A stretch of 64,000 nt of DNA, taken from the NCBI RefSeq assembly GCF_020921035.1, contig NC_063150.1:6262001-6326000 (forward strand), given 5' to 3'. Numbering within the stretch: the stretch's first letter is position 1; each line of letters opens with the position of its first letter. Source of the DNA: Rhodamnia argentea. Its lineage: Eukaryota; Streptophyta; Magnoliopsida; Myrtales; Myrtaceae. A program made the translations under genes and the position numbers. Below the pieces are notes generated by a model that was given only the letters and a program-made list of their open reading frames with translations, searched no databases and was not told the DNA's origin. Shown piece after piece: positions 1 through 11,159 of the stretch.

Positions 1-831
1 AAGTGAGTTTACTATACAGGTACTTCTCGACTGTGATAAGTTCAATCTCAACTTTACTAATCGTCTCTTTTGGCCTCTCTTTCAAGGCATGGGCTAAAGC
101 TTTTCATTGCTCTGCGTCATTCTGACCTAGTTGTGATGACGCAGGAGCTAAGTCGTCTTCCTTGGCCCCTTTAATGTGGTCCTTGCCAATCGTCAATTGG
201 TGTATTTCTTGTAATTTCCAGAGCACTAATTTGTTGAGGATCTACATAATTTGAAGACTCAGAGATGTGCAACTTTCCAGTGCAGTTTGTAGTTTTTTCC
301 CTTCCTTTCACTTTTTGCACTTCGCCACGGCTCTCCCCCAACTCCGTTCTTTCCTATTATCCAAATGTTAATGAAAGAGTGTAGATATGTCAGTCTACCA
401 TGAGAACTGGGAACCGCAGGGTTTAGGTTTCAGAAGCCTTGAGTTGCCTTGGCTTGAATTTAGCAGGCAGATCTTGATTTTGTAAAGCAATTTTTGCTGT
501 TTTGGCTCTCCTGCATCATGCTCTGTTTGGCCGACTGCGATTTGCAATAGAATGCAATGTTGTCAAAATCAAACTCATCTGTGGAAGTTGATTTGCCTCA
601 GCTCTCTCTCGCTTAATGCTTTCTTAGTTCTCATTCGGAATGGTTCCTCGAAAACGTGTAGACATTGGTAGAATTAGTGGATATGTTTCTTTTCTTTCTT
701 AGTCGTTCAGAAATTTCGAGCTATTCAAGAATTGTTGGGCTCGTCCACCAATTTAGAGCCTATTATCTTGTCGTACAAGCCCGTGAAGAAGAAACCCAAT
801 CAGGAAAGAAAATTGCCATAAAGTCCTAAGA
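1..831. other. Unassigned left edge, possible terminal exon
   Basis: I recognise no gene here. From about 700, after a pyrimidine tract ending in TTAG, two of the three forward frames stay open to about 820. One ends in a basic tail (reading KPVKKKPNQERKLP then stop) and the other reads through to a stop at about 829. This could be the 3' end of a gene that begins left of the window, but both frames are short and I have no family match. It is also compatible with non-coding sequence. Confidence 0.2.
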
Positions 832-1470
832 TTATTGTACTTGTGTCAATTTGGTTTTAAATCTTTTGAAAATTTGTTAATTTAGTCTCTTTTGTCAATT
901 TTGATCCGAAATTATTGACATGGATGCATGTCATCTTATGTTGTACGACCACCACTAATGTAAATAACTTTAGTGACTTTTTATTGTTTCTATATTTTAT
1001 TTTATTTTCTTCTTTTTCCCTTCTTCCTCTGCAAATTGTAGGGCCTAGGCGATGGCCGACGACGAATGACGATTCGCCTTCTTGGTTTTGGCAAGGGCCG
1101 ACTTCCTCAACCTTGTCAACATGGCGAATCGAGCCTTGCCCGATGCCGACGAGGTCGCCCCTCGCCGGAACTAGTGAAGTGAGCCTCACCCAAAGCGGGC
1201 AAAGGTTGGTCTCTCCAAATCCGGGCGAGGTCGCCTCGCTGGTTGTTGCTGGCCATCATCGAAACCCGACAATTGGTGGAGGAAGAAGGGTAAAAAACAA
1301 AAGATATAAAAATCATAAAAATTGTCTCTGTTGGGCGGCACGACTAGCGTCCACGTGATTGACTTATAGCCAAAATTGGCCGGAACGAGCAAATTGAGAA
1401 ATTATCAAAAGGTTTTGGATTTAATTAGCCAAACCGATAGGTATACGATTGAATTAGCACAAATATAATC
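832..1470. mobile_element. Possible MULE-type non-autonomous element with long imperfect terminal inverted repeats
   Basis: The left arm (about 832-930, with TTGTGTCAATTTGGTTTTAA and TTGACATGGATGCATGTCAT) resembles the reverse complement of the right arm (about 1355-1470, with CACGTGATTGACTTATAG and GAATTAGCACAAATATAAT). The arms flank a GC-rich core (about 1040-1250). Long imperfect inverted arms around a GC-rich core are typical of small Mutator-like elements in plants. I could not find a clean target-site duplication, so the ends are approximate. The open frames inside it on both strands are by-products of the GC-rich core. Confidence 0.35.
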
Positions 1471-1829
1471 GGTTTAAGACTTTTTTGATAATTTTTTCTA
1501 CTAAAAAAATTTGATAGAGAGATTAGAAGAAGTACATTTTGTTTGCTTCTGGTGAGACATTTAGGATACGTGCATTATCAGACCATCAAAGGAATCTCTC
1601 AGTTCAAGTAAGGAAGTTTTTGTTCTTGTCTGAACTATCCGAACTTCCTTTGAAGTCTGCTAAAAGTTCTGGCCCCATAACAACCGAAGCAACGCAGGTC
1701 AGTCACTTTTCTACCCACTCAGTTCATTTTGAGCCTACAATTGCAATTCTGTACATAGTTGTAAAACTTCTCCTCGTCCTCCCTTTTTAGTAAACTTTGT
1801 TACAGATGCCGTCTCCCTTTTTAGTGTAT
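1471..1829. other. Intergenic, nothing recognised
   Basis: A short forward reading frame at 1539-1790 is AT-rich and ends in a hydrophobic run. It has no recognisable domain and no promoter that I can see. I treat the stretch as intergenic. Confidence 0.4.
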
Positions 1830-1838
1830 ATTTTTATA

Positions 1839-2266
1839 GGGAAAATGACACAAATAGTCCTTGAACTTTGACCCAATATGCAATATGGTCTCTGAACTTT
1901 TAATTTGTTCAATGTAATCCTTGAACTTTAACCCAATGTGCAATTTAGTCCCTAAACTTTTGACTTGTTCAATGTAGTCCCTGAATTTTTAGTAAATGTT
2001 CAATTTAATCCCTGGACTATATGAAAATATTCATTATTGTCCCTGATTTTAAATTAATAGAAGGACTACGTTGAATATTTTTATATAGTTCAGGGATTAT
2101 AATAAACATATAGCAAAAGTCTAAGGATCACATTGAACAAACTAAAAGTTCAAGGATTATATTGAACATTAGGCTAAAGTTCACGGATCATATTGAACTA
2201 ATTTAAAATTCAAGGACTATAATGCACATTAGGTCAAAGTTCGGGGACTATTTATGTCATTATCCC
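1839..2266. mobile_element. Palindromic MITE with a 9-bp target duplication (MULE type)
   Basis: The element starts GGGAAAATGACACAAATAGT and ends in the near-perfect inverse, ACTATTTATGTCATTATCCC. It is flanked on both sides by the identical 9-mer ATTTTTATA (1830-1838 and 2267-2275). The whole 428-bp body is one imperfect palindrome built of repeated units reading 'GTCCTTGAACTTTGACCCAATGTGCAAT' on the left and their inverse on the right. A 9-bp duplication is the signature of Mutator-superfamily insertion. There is no coding capacity. A transcript across it would fold into a long hairpin. Confidence 0.8.
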
Positions 2267-2514
2267 ATTTTTATAAGCTTAGGAGGACGACGACATGAAG
2301 TTTTCGAGTTGGTTTTTGCTGAGTCAACATGGACTCGGAGGTCGATGACATAAACGGATTTTCGGAAAAAATTTCTATAATATAATTTCCGTATGTATCG
2401 TCTGTTTAAAAGGAATTTGGACATCGTTATGACTTTGTGGTACCATCTTAGTCGGGATTGTGCTGCAATTGCAAGAGGGCGAGTACTTGAAATTTAAATT
2501 ATAAGACCAATAGG

Positions 2515-2602
2515 CATGCACAACTCTGCTGGTAAAGAGATTGGAGGGATGTGGACGCTAATATCATAGATGAGGGTTCGAATCCCGTGCTCCGTAAAGA
2601 GG
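2515..2602 (+). repeat. tRNA-derived SINE-like segment
   Basis: The stretch carries a box-A-like CTGGTAAAGAGATTGGAGG followed by a box-B sequence, GGGTTCGAATCCCG, at a tRNA-like distance. It does not fold into a complete cloverleaf with a matching acceptor stem, so it looks like the head of an old tRNA-derived SINE rather than a working tRNA gene. Related heads occur near 42255 and 53505. Confidence 0.4.
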
Positions 2603-2837
2603 TAAAGTAAAAATCAAAGAGAGTAGAGTTAGAGATAAAATAGGCAAAACAAAAATAATAATTAGAAAGTCCCATTGAAAAAGCCCCAACTTTTATTTGT
2701 AGGGACAAAGTAACACAAACTTCTAGATGTCCCCAACAAAAAGGTTAAACTTTTCGCTTGTGTGAGACAAAGATGACATCTATTAGGAGTTCCGTACACT
2801 TCCTATCACATCGCTACGCGTTGGCCTACATGATTCA

Positions 2838-3500
2838 GGTGCGTTTGGTTTCGGCATGTAAATGTCTTTAACCTAAGTGCCTTTGAAAAAATGCAAATGG
2901 TATTTGGTAAAAGTTACTTTAAAATGCAACTTTGAATGAAGTGGTATTTGGCCAAAAAAAAAATTTACGAAGGGCTTTTGGTTGCATATTTCTTTTTTGT
3001 TCATTTCTTTTTAAAAAAATCAAAACCCTTCGCCAGCCTGTGGGCTAGATTTGGCGCCAGCAGCTTTAGCTAGTAAAAAAGCATGGGTTCAAGCGACCCG
3101 GGTGGTCGTCGCCGAGGGTCGAGACAAAAAAAGGTTAAAATTTTTACTTGTGGGACAAAAATGACATCTATTACAAGTTCCATACATTCTTTCCAATCAT
3201 ATCACTATGTGTCGGCCTACATGATTCAGGGTGCATTTCGTTCAATTTTGGAAATGGGCTTTGAGTAAATGCAAATGTCTTTAACCTAAGTGATTTTTGG
3301 AAAATGCAAATCGTATTTGGTAAAAAATATTTTGAAATGTAACTTGGGTGAAGTAATATTTGGTAAAAAAAAAAAAACTGCAATGGACTTTTGACTACAT
3401 ATTTTCTATTTCTTTTTTATTTTTTTCACAAAAAATCAAAACCCTTTGTTGGCCGACGAGCCAGATTTGGCGCTAGCGGCGAAAGCAGAGGACAAGGCCT
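2838..3500. repeat. Two adjacent copies of a 'TTTGGT' transposon-derived repeat
   Basis: A block beginning CACTTCCTATCACATCGCTA...GGTGCGTTTGGTTTCGGCATG at about 2800 recurs from about 3190. The shared order is a run of TGCAAATGGTATTTGGTAAAA-type sequence, an A/T tract, then CAAAACCCTT, GCCAGATTTGGCGC and GTCGCCGA. The two copies are in the same orientation, roughly 400 bp apart, and clearly diverged. The same family appears at 18180-18620 and in the arms of the element at 28194-29321. I see no reliable target duplication here. Confidence 0.55.
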
Positions 3501-3631
3501 GAGGTCGAGCAACCCGTGGGACCGTCGCCGACCCCACTCTGAAGAAGAAGATGAATAACTGGGGTTTCATCTTTAAAAGATGGGTGAAAATGGATTTTCA
3601 ATAAGGTTTTGAAAGCGAAATAGGCAACTAA

Positions 3632-4019
3632 GGGTGTGTATGGTAACGCTCCGAAAGCGCGTATGGTAAAAAAGTGTTCCCAAAGTGTTCCGGGAACACT
3701 TTTCAGAAACGGGAACACTTTTGAAGCGGAAACGAGAAACAAAAAATACTTGTTTCTTTGTTCCCGGAACACTTTTTATTAAAGCTTTTGAACACATTTT
3801 ATAACGCAAGAGGAACACTTTTTGCAACCCTCTGTTCCCGGACTACTCCTTCACACTCTCAAAGACGACGACTTCTTATCAAAGCTTTTGAACACATTTT
3901 TTTTTTGTAGTTACCAAACGCGTTTCTGTTCCCAAAAATTGTAGTCGGGAACAGAAACAAAAAAAAGTGTTTCTGTTCCAAAAGTTGTTCCGGGAACGTA
4001 AACGTTACCATACGCACCC
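3632..4019. mobile_element. Tourist/PIF-Harbinger-type MITE with TAA target duplication
   Basis: The ends are GGGTGTGTATGGTAACG and its inverse CGTTACCATACGCACCC, flanked on both sides by TAA (3629-3631 and 4020-4022). A 3-bp TWA duplication with GGG/GGC-starting inverted repeats fits PIF/Harbinger elements. The interior repeats 'GTTCCCGGAACACTTTT'-type motifs in both orientations (for example near 3680-3730 and 3950-3990), so the element folds back on itself. It has no coding capacity. Confidence 0.7.
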
Positions 4020-4089
4020 TAAGTAATTTTCATTAGTGGGGCCTTCAACATTCCGTAAATGTTGAAAGCCTAATGTTGGTCCGTTATTA

Positions 4090-4225
4090 ACATTGAGCTT
4101 TTCTCTTTCCCAAGGTTAGTAGTTGGCTCAATGCCCCTTGAAAAGGCTTACTAAATACCTCAACATTTTCCAGAGAAGCTTTATAGGCCCAAAATCCCTT
4201 AGGAAAGCTGAGCCAAACGCATCAT
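4090..4225 (-). repeat. Fragment of a dispersed repeat shared with 17944-18100
   Basis: Read on the minus strand, this block has GCGTTTGGCTCAGC, then an AAGCTTCTCTGG...GTTGAGGTATTT core. The same order is seen on the plus strand from 17950 (ACGTTTAGTTCAG ... AAAGCCTCTTGGGG ... GTTGAGGTATTTG). It is probably the end of a non-autonomous DNA transposon. Between here and 4807 I see only intergenic sequence, including a low-complexity stretch with CCCCGAA and AAAAA motifs. Confidence 0.4.
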
Positions 4226-5220
4226 CATTGCACCGACGTGAACTACGAGCCACGTCAACCAGCATGAAAAGAACGGCCTTGTTATTAACTTATTACATTT
4301 GCTTACCACTTTTTTGCCGCATTTTATGCCAAGAACATCGTCGTTTTTAACGTTATTCTCCGTGCACGTCAATGCGACGGAGCCATGCCGGATGGCGCGT
4401 GTCGATTTAACAATGGGAAGGGATGCAATCTGTAACGGGGTGTCGTTTTTATCCCATGTGAGAAAGAGCGGTCTTTTCTTAATACGTGCGACAAGTTGCA
4501 TTACTTTTATTTGGGTGAACAACACGAAAAACCCCGAACTAGTAACATCGTAACAAATTTACCCCGAAAAAGTGGTGTCGTTTTTTAATTTCGATCCCGA
4601 AAAAGTAAAAAACCAAAAAAACATTTAGGGACATTCGAAAACCTATGTTTTGACTAAAAAAAAAGAAGAGAAGAGAAAAGAAAACCTATGTCATATTTAT
4701 TGGGAGCGGAAAAGGGGCCGGAGCTTTTTTGTCCGGCGGATTGGTCCCTCAAGAGTGCCACCCCTCGTTTTTCTTCCCTCTACGCAAACCTTCTACTTTG
4801 GCAGATTCTATACGGAACTAGACGCGGCCGGTTCGGTGGAACCGCCGGTTCCGGTTCAGGAACCGGCGGTTCCGGTTCCACGAAAAGGTGGAACCGGAAC
4901 CGGCCGTGAAAAATGGCGGTTCCGGTTCCGAACCGGAATCGGCGGTTCCGGGCCGGTTCCCGGGCCGGTTCCGGTTCATTCCGATTCATTTTTAATAATA
5001 ATTTTTAAAATAATAAATAATAAAATAAATATAATAAATTATAAATTATAAAATACAATTAAATTGTACATTGTAATAAAATATGGGAAAAAAAAAAAAA
5101 GAAGGAATGGGCTTGAACTTAATGAATTATCATTAAGCGACCTACATATCTTCTTGGGGATAGAAGAATCAAAGCCCATGTAGTTCTTTTTACCTTTGAG
5201 AACCCCAACTTACCTCATCG

Positions 5221-7370
5221 TCAATCGTCGCTACCCGTTGTGGTACCTGTGGCGGTGGTATCTCCAACATCATCGCTAAAAAATTCGTGTTCACGATCTA
5301 ACTCTTGGTGTCGATATTTCGCCCTCGTCCAATCGCCGACACAAGCTTGAGCTTCCACAGAGTCCGGGCTTAATCTTGAACGGCGAGAGTCCAAAATTAA
5401 TCCTCCGTAACTAAATGCTTGTTCAACTGCAATCGTTGAAGAAGGGGTTGCTAATATTTGACGAGCGATGAGGGCGAGAACTGGATACTCGATTTGGTGA
5501 CTCTTCCACCACTTCGAGATTTCGAAATCTGTACTATGTTCTGCATCACGAAACTCAAATTGAGTGGTTAAATATTTTTCTAATTCAGAAATATTACCTG
5601 TTGCCCCTTTTTGTTTTTTTTGCCTACTCTTAAGCATATTATACCCTCTACTAAGTGAACTACCATCTTCGCTACGTGAGGCGGTAGATTGTAAAGATCC
5701 AGAATCACTTAAACCATATCTACTACAAAATTCTCCATATAATGCTACTATAGATTCTTTAACATGTCCTAATATATTTAAAATATCTATTGAATCATCC
5801 AAATGTAAACAATCATGATAATACACATTCAAATAATCTTGTAAACCGTCTAATTTAATACGTGGATCAAAAACAATACCAACTAAATAGACAAGAGGAA
5901 TTTGCAAATAATAATGCAACCATTTTTCTCGCATTACTAAAATAGTTTGACCTAATTCGGTATCTTTTTCATATTCACTAAAAACACTACTAATATTAAC
6001 ACACTCTATTAAAAATAAATGCGTTGTAGGATAATAAATACCAGATAAAGTCTTAGTAGCATCATTAAAAATTTTCAAAATATCTAAAATTTTCTTGCAA
6101 ACGTCCCAATGTTGAGGAAGTAAAGTAATTTCGGGAATATTTTGTGAAATAAACATACATAATAAATCTTTATATTCAAAAGTTTGCCGAAGCAACTCGT
6201 ACGTAGAATTCCAACGAGTCGGAATATCTTTTGGAAATCTTCTTGGCCTTCTCCCATTTTGTTTACAAAATTTTCCCCATGATTTCATACATTGGGGACG
6301 ACTCCATAAAAATTTAATTGCACTTTTTATTGGGGCGAGAGAAGTGTCAAGAGTTCGTAAACCATTTTGTACACATAAATTTAAAACATGACAAGCACAT
6401 CTAATGTGAAAAAATTGTCCGCCAAAAGTGGGTTTGCAAATATTTTCTAATTCGGGAATAGAAGCGGTATTTGCGGCGGCATTATCAAAACCAATTGAAA
6501 ATACTTTATTTATTAAATTATATTCTTCTAAAACTTGCCTAATTATTCTATAAATATTATGAGCCGAATGGCTTTCATCAAAAACTCGGAATGCAATAAG
6601 TCTTTTTTGAATCATCCAATTGTCATCTATCCAATGACACGTGACACCCATATAAGAATGAATTTGCCAAGGATCACTCCAAATATCGCTACCTATATGC
6701 ACACGTCCATTGAATTCCGCAAAAAATTTTGCTAAAGATTTTTTTCCTTTTTTATAAAGATGAAAAACTTCCCGTTTAAGAGTATTTTTTGGAATAGTTG
6801 GCGCTTGCGGAACCAACGCAAGTATTTATCAAATATTTCATATTAAAATTTTCACCAAGTATTAAACGGAGCATGATCAAGGGCAACATATTCACCTAAT
6901 GTTTGTTTATAAAGTGCTTCGGTGAAACGAAATAAAGGATGAGGCTTAGAAGTGGCGTACCCGGAAATTTGTTGTTGCGTATTGTCGATCCCCGCTTGCG
7001 TTGGATGTTTTTTCGTCAAATGCCGACGGAATGTTCCGTAACCGTCTCCTTTCGTGAATTTATAAGTTTGCGAACAATATTTACATTTTACATTATACTT
7101 ACCTTCGACTTCATCACGTACCTTGTCGAAGTGTAGCCACAAGTCCGATGTATTATCTCGGCCCTTCCGTTCCGGCTCATTTGCCGTTGACGTTTCTTCG
7201 ACACCGGTGGGAGGATGAAGACTTTCTTGTGTTGGGATGTGCTCGACGTTCGGAATCGGGACATAGTTGATATTATCGTCGTCGTCTTCCCAACTTGCAT
7301 ACTCACGAGGATCGTATTCATGAAAGGGATAGTCGGAATCTCCCATAGCCATCTTGCCCTTGTCAAGCAT
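5221..7370 (-). pseudogene. hAT transposase (BED zinc finger, RNase H-like, hAT dimerisation domain), broken in the middle
   Basis: The N-terminal half runs from ATG 7370 to a stop at 6852. It holds an acidic leader and a BED finger with C-X2-C (CKYC) and a final H-X4-H (HLTKKH). The C-terminal half (about 6816 to 5221) is a 531-codon open frame with RNase H-fold landmarks (DIWSDPWQIHSYMGVTCHWID, GFDNAAANT, CACHVLNLCVQ) and a C-terminal dimerisation domain (FEISKWWKS..YPVLALIARQILATPSSTIAVEQAFS). This order is that of plant RICESLEEPER-type hAT transposases. The halves are in different frames: between 6854 and about 6800 the homologous sequence steps through a third frame, so at least two small indels separate them. 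An upstream TTG in the leader is not a start, because a TATA box sits there. The product would bind the element ends and catalyse excision, but this copy cannot encode a whole enzyme. Confidence 0.85.
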
Positions 7371-7512
7371 TTCTCGCTTCCACTTGCCATTTTTTGAGAG
7401 AATTGATCGGGATTGAGAGAATTGGGAGAATTTGAACGATTTGAGAGGATTTCGGAGAGAATTCGAGAGATTGTTCGGAGAATTTGTGACAAAAATGAAA
7501 GGGGAAGCATAT

Positions 7513-7521
7513 GTATTTATA
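7513..7521 (-). promoter_or_regulatory. TATA box of the hAT transposase
   Basis: On the minus strand the sequence reads TATAAATAC, about 145 bp upstream of the first ATG (7370) and about 240 bp inside the right end of the element. Its position places transcription start near 7490 and argues for the ATG at 7370 rather than any codon further upstream. Confidence 0.55.
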
Positions 7522-7532
7522 GGCAAGAATCA

Positions 7533-7565
<33 letters not shown>

Positions 7566-7772
7566 AAAGCAACGGCCCAAAGCGGGCGCGGCCGCGGGGG
7601 GGGGGGGGCCGGGGCAGAGAGCCCAACGGCTCTCTGCCCCGGGCCCACCATCTTTTTTTTTTTTTTTTTTTTTGCGGTTCGGAACCGTGGGCCCGGTCAA
7701 CGGGCCGGTTCCGGGCCGGTCAACGGGCCGGTTCCGGGCCCACGGGCCCAAATGGCACTCACTATACGGAAC

Positions 7773-8558
7773 AGTATGGACACCGTCCTTCGCAAACGCA
7801 TACAAACTCCCAACAGGTGGGTGGATTTTGGGAGTGCGCAAAAGCTTTTTCCCTTTGGCATTTTGCCCGGCGAATCTGCTGCAACTCCCCAAGAAAGAGA
7901 CAAACCAGAGAGGTTTGATGAAACCTATGAAACAGGCTAATAACAAAAGAACAAAATGCTTCGATCCACTGATAAATTAAGACTAATCTCGCCGATTAAT
8001 CGCGAAACTTTTACGGCATTGTCTATTCTATTTTATACATAAAAGTCGCCAAAGAAATTACAAGAAAAATCTGTCTTTTATCTTAAAACTCAACCACTCC
8101 ATCATCCAAATTTAGCCTTATCCTCGAACGATCAACCCGAGCGCGCCCAACACCCACTCGCGATCCTCCTTTTCCTGCCGTCTTTTTCACCATAAGAATT
8201 GACGAGTAAGTTGAACAAACAAGAGTGGCGTGTTCGATTCACTTGCCATCATCGCGCAAGATGCCATTCGATCCCCCTCCCTAACTCTCTCTCCCTAGGA
8301 AGAGATGTAATGACCCTTTTGCCCCCGCCACCATCTTCGTTGTGCTCTCGCTCTCTGGCGTCTTTGCGGAGATCGATTGCGAATATGCGCTTCGAAAGAC
8401 GCAACGTCTGAGACACCATCGACAGAACTCGCACTACAGCCCACATGAGGTTTATGATCAAAAAAGTTTCAGAGGGGCGGGGTGTGTACAGTCTTTCTCC
8501 TTCCCAAGGTTGTGGGGAAAAGAACCGTGGCAAAACAGCAACGCAGTCCGCGCTCGGA
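7773..8558. other. Intergenic between hAT element and WRKY gene
   Basis: I see no gene. The first 200 bp would have been continuous with 4640-4807 before the hAT insertion. The rest is the 3' flank of the minus-strand WRKY gene. Confidence 0.4.
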
Positions 8559-9753
8559 TCAAGAAGGGACGACGGGAATCCAGTCGTCGAAGAAGCAGTT
8601 GCTCCTCTTGAGGTTCACGAAATGGGAGAACGCGGGTAGCTCCTCCAGCTCGTCGAAGACGTCGTGGCCCTCTTCAGGTTCGCGGGGCAGAGCCGCGGCG
8701 GCGGTGGCGGCGCTCGGGTCGTCGTTGTCGTAGCGGGAACGAGGAACTAGAGGCTCTTCAAACACGTGCAGCTGCAGAGCGAGCGTGTGCTCTTGTTCCA
8801 TCACCAAGTCTTGGGAAGAGCAGTTGGTCGGAGATCGGAGGTAGTGGAAGGGATCTTCTCGCGCGTGGTCTTCTTCATCGATGGACGCCACGCGGGTGGG
8901 TCGATCCCGATCGAGATGGCGTTCTTGTTCTCGATCTTGCTCGGGCTCTTCTTCTCGGGCTGAGACGGCGGGAGAGGCTGCGATTGTGGTCTCTCCAGGA
9001 TCATCATCATCGGCCTCGGATGGTTGAATGGTGGGGTTGAGGGAGTGAAAGTCAGGGCCTGGGTGGTTGTGGGTGGATGTGTAGGTTATGACCAGGACCG
9101 ATGCTTCCGTCTTGCATCTCTCCACTTGCTTCTTGGCTGAACACCCCTTCGATGTGCTGCATCTGTAATACCCTCTGCAAAATTAAGTTCCACAGCAAAG
9201 ACAGAAATGTCAGGAACTCGCCATGCTCTTGTCAGGAGAGGCACGAGATTAACCCACCCTGGCCAAAACAGATACTAGAAAAGAGATTCTCGAGGGCCAG
9301 GAGTGTCCTAATCGAGGGAAATTGCGCAGAGAAGAACACAAGGGAAAAAGAAGATACCTAGGGTAAGGCGATCCCTTAATTGGCTTCTGCCCATATTTCC
9401 TCCAAGACCAAAAATCAGAAGGCGGCCCTTCGTTCTTCTGCTTCCCCACGTTCGCTTCCATCTTCACCCTCACCACCGTCTTGTGGACCACCTTCCTGCA
9501 ACAGACCATGCCGCCGCGATCCATTACTCCCAAGAAAGATCCAAGAGCGAAAGTCTTGGTTTTTCGAATCAACTCAGGAAGACTCGAAAGGGCAAAATGC
9601 AGAAGAAGTTTTCCCTGGAAAAAAAGTGCCGATCTCTCAAAGATGCATGCTCATCGAGACTCTTTACCTTCTCTTGGACGCCTGAGCCTCTGGTTTAGTT
9701 TCGTCAGAATCCTCCATGTCAAGCTTTGGCGTGGGAGGAGAATCAGCAGCCAT
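8559..9753 (-). CDS. WRKY transcription factor, group IIe
   Basis: Three exons on the minus strand: 9753-9668, 9495-9358 and 9174-8559, all with GT-AG introns, giving 279 residues. The WRKY domain is near the N terminus: WRKYGQK at residues 60-66, then a zinc finger C80-X5-C86-X23-H110-N-H112, which is the group IIe spacing. The second intron splits the codon before GYYRC, the conserved 'R-type' position in this family. The start ATG at 9753 was chosen because exon 1 splices in frame to KVVHKTVV. The C-terminal half is acidic ([15 protein letters not shown]) and ends in a conserved-looking [11 protein letters not shown] tail, probably an activation region. The protein should bind W-box DNA in the nucleus. 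I cannot assign it to a numbered orthologue. Confidence 0.9.
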
Positions 9754-9868
9754 GAACGATCTGTGCCCACAAATTCTGCTGCTGCTGCTCCGCAAAACAA
9801 AAACTTTCAAGAACCCCAGAAGCAGGGAAGAGAAGAAGTATGGATCAAGATGTGCTCCAATTGATTAA

Positions 9869-9889
9869 GAGAGAGAGAGAGAGAGAGAG
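9869..9889. repeat. (GA)n microsatellite upstream of the WRKY gene
   Basis: About ten GA units lie roughly 115 bp upstream of the WRKY start codon, followed by further purine-rich sequence to about 9935. GA/CT tracts in this position are common in plant 5' untranslated regions. Confidence 0.8.
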
Positions 9890-11159
9890 GGGAAAAGAGG
9901 AAGGAAAGAAGGAAGGAGGATAGAGAGAGAAATGACAAAGAGCAAGTTGCTTTCCCTCATCTCTTGTCACTCATTTATTAAAAGAGCTCTATGATCACAA
10001 CCATGCATGTCACTACTCTCCATCCCCACTAGCCTCTCCACCCCACCTTCCGATAAAATATTCAACCCGACCCGACCGACCGCAAACAGTAACACACACA
10101 AGTGACTTAAAAAACAAAAAAACATGCTAATTTGCCCAATTTGATGAACCATGTTGGCCCCGCGTGTCTTAATTAATCAATGGCGATAGGCATGTATCCT
10201 GTTTACATCGCTCTCTCACAGACTTAACCCGACTGGCCCGAAATATAATCTCAAGATCGTTGAAAGGATATCTGTTTTTTCCCAAACGCACTGAAAAGTC
10301 GCGATCCGCGTGTTTTTTCATTTTCATTTTTGTTTTTTTTTTTTCTGAATATCGTGCTTAATTTGATCCATCACATGATCAATGACATGATTCTGTCTAA
10401 TAGTTCTCTTTTTTTCTCGTAGCGGTAGTTAATTTTCGACGTCGCAGAGTGCGTCCGTGCAATCCCTCGTCGCCACGTGGACAAGAGGACGAGCAAGCCA
10501 ATTTGGACTTCCAAAACCCCTAAGCGAACGGCGAACGTACGTACGCTGATGGACTTTTGCCTAGCGCAGAGGGATGGAAGGAAAGTACGGTTGTGATTAC
10601 TGGATTCGGTGGAGTTGTGGTGACGTGGCGCGGCAGAGAGAGGGGGAGGGCGGCCCTTTTTGGGGCTGGGCTGAGCTGAGAAGCGGCACGAAAGAAGAGA
10701 AGATACGCACCCAAAAAGGGTGAGATCACACGGGGCGATTTTAGTGGGTTGCCTCCTTTTTGCCGATCTGCCCGTCCTTTTTTTGGCTTTAATCTGGGCA
10801 GAATCATAGGGAACTCTCGATTGAATATGCCTTCCTTTCTCGCTTGTGTGCGGCATCCAAATTTCATGAGATCCATGGTCATGGCACCACACCGTGCAAT
10901 TCGGGCCCATCGATCGCGGGTTTCTTCGCGCTCTGCACTGCTTATGTGCGCACATTTACGCTCTATTTTTATCTCGTGGGAACTTTGACGTTAGAAAACA
11001 TTTTCGAGGAAATTTTTGCTAGGAGAATAACGAAATTTTCCACAGTTTAGCTCGAACTTGAAAATGAATTGGAACTATTTTCTGGCTTTTGAAAAGGAAA
11101 ATATGCTTTTGTTTTCGTCAATAAGGCATGCACTAGTCGAGAGCTAGTACTGTGGGCAT
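9890..11159. other. WRKY promoter side and intergenic DNA
   Basis: No coding region is supported. Open frames at 10371-10955 (minus) and 10749-11050 (plus) overlap one another on opposite strands, are rich in Arg, Pro and Ser, and contain no domain. This is the effect of a GC-richer patch rather than a gene. Confidence 0.4.

Larger units (their letters stand above)
4819..7761 (-). mobile_element. hAT-family DNA transposon, near complete
   Basis: An 11-bp direct repeat, CTATACGGAAC, lies at 4808-4818 and at 7762-7772. It contains the 8-bp target duplication expected of hAT elements. Inside it are dense sub-terminal GGTTCC/GGAACC motifs at the left (4828-4980) and right (7670-7745), and a minus-strand transposase between them. 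Short terminal repeats are weak (TAG... against TGAG...). Homopolymer and GC-rich tracts (7527-7670) lie between the transposase promoter and the right end. The frameshifted transposase makes it non-autonomous today, although the clean target duplication suggests the insertion is not very old. Confidence 0.7.

Noticed and set aside
2515-2602. Candidate tRNA gene
   Set aside because: It has A- and B-box-like words but no acceptor stem pairing or sensible anticodon arm, so I call it SINE-like.
4650-5051. 133-codon forward frame with GTGGSGSG-type repeats
   Set aside because: The repeats are the sub-terminal GGTTCC array of the hAT transposon read as protein.
7432-7980. 182-codon forward frame across the right end of the hAT element
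   Set aside because: It runs through poly-A, poly-G and poly-T tracts (long Lys, Gly and Phe runs), so it is low-complexity DNA.
10371-10955. 194-codon minus frame upstream of the WRKY gene
   Set aside because: No domain, no conserved start context, and overlapping open frames on the other strand.
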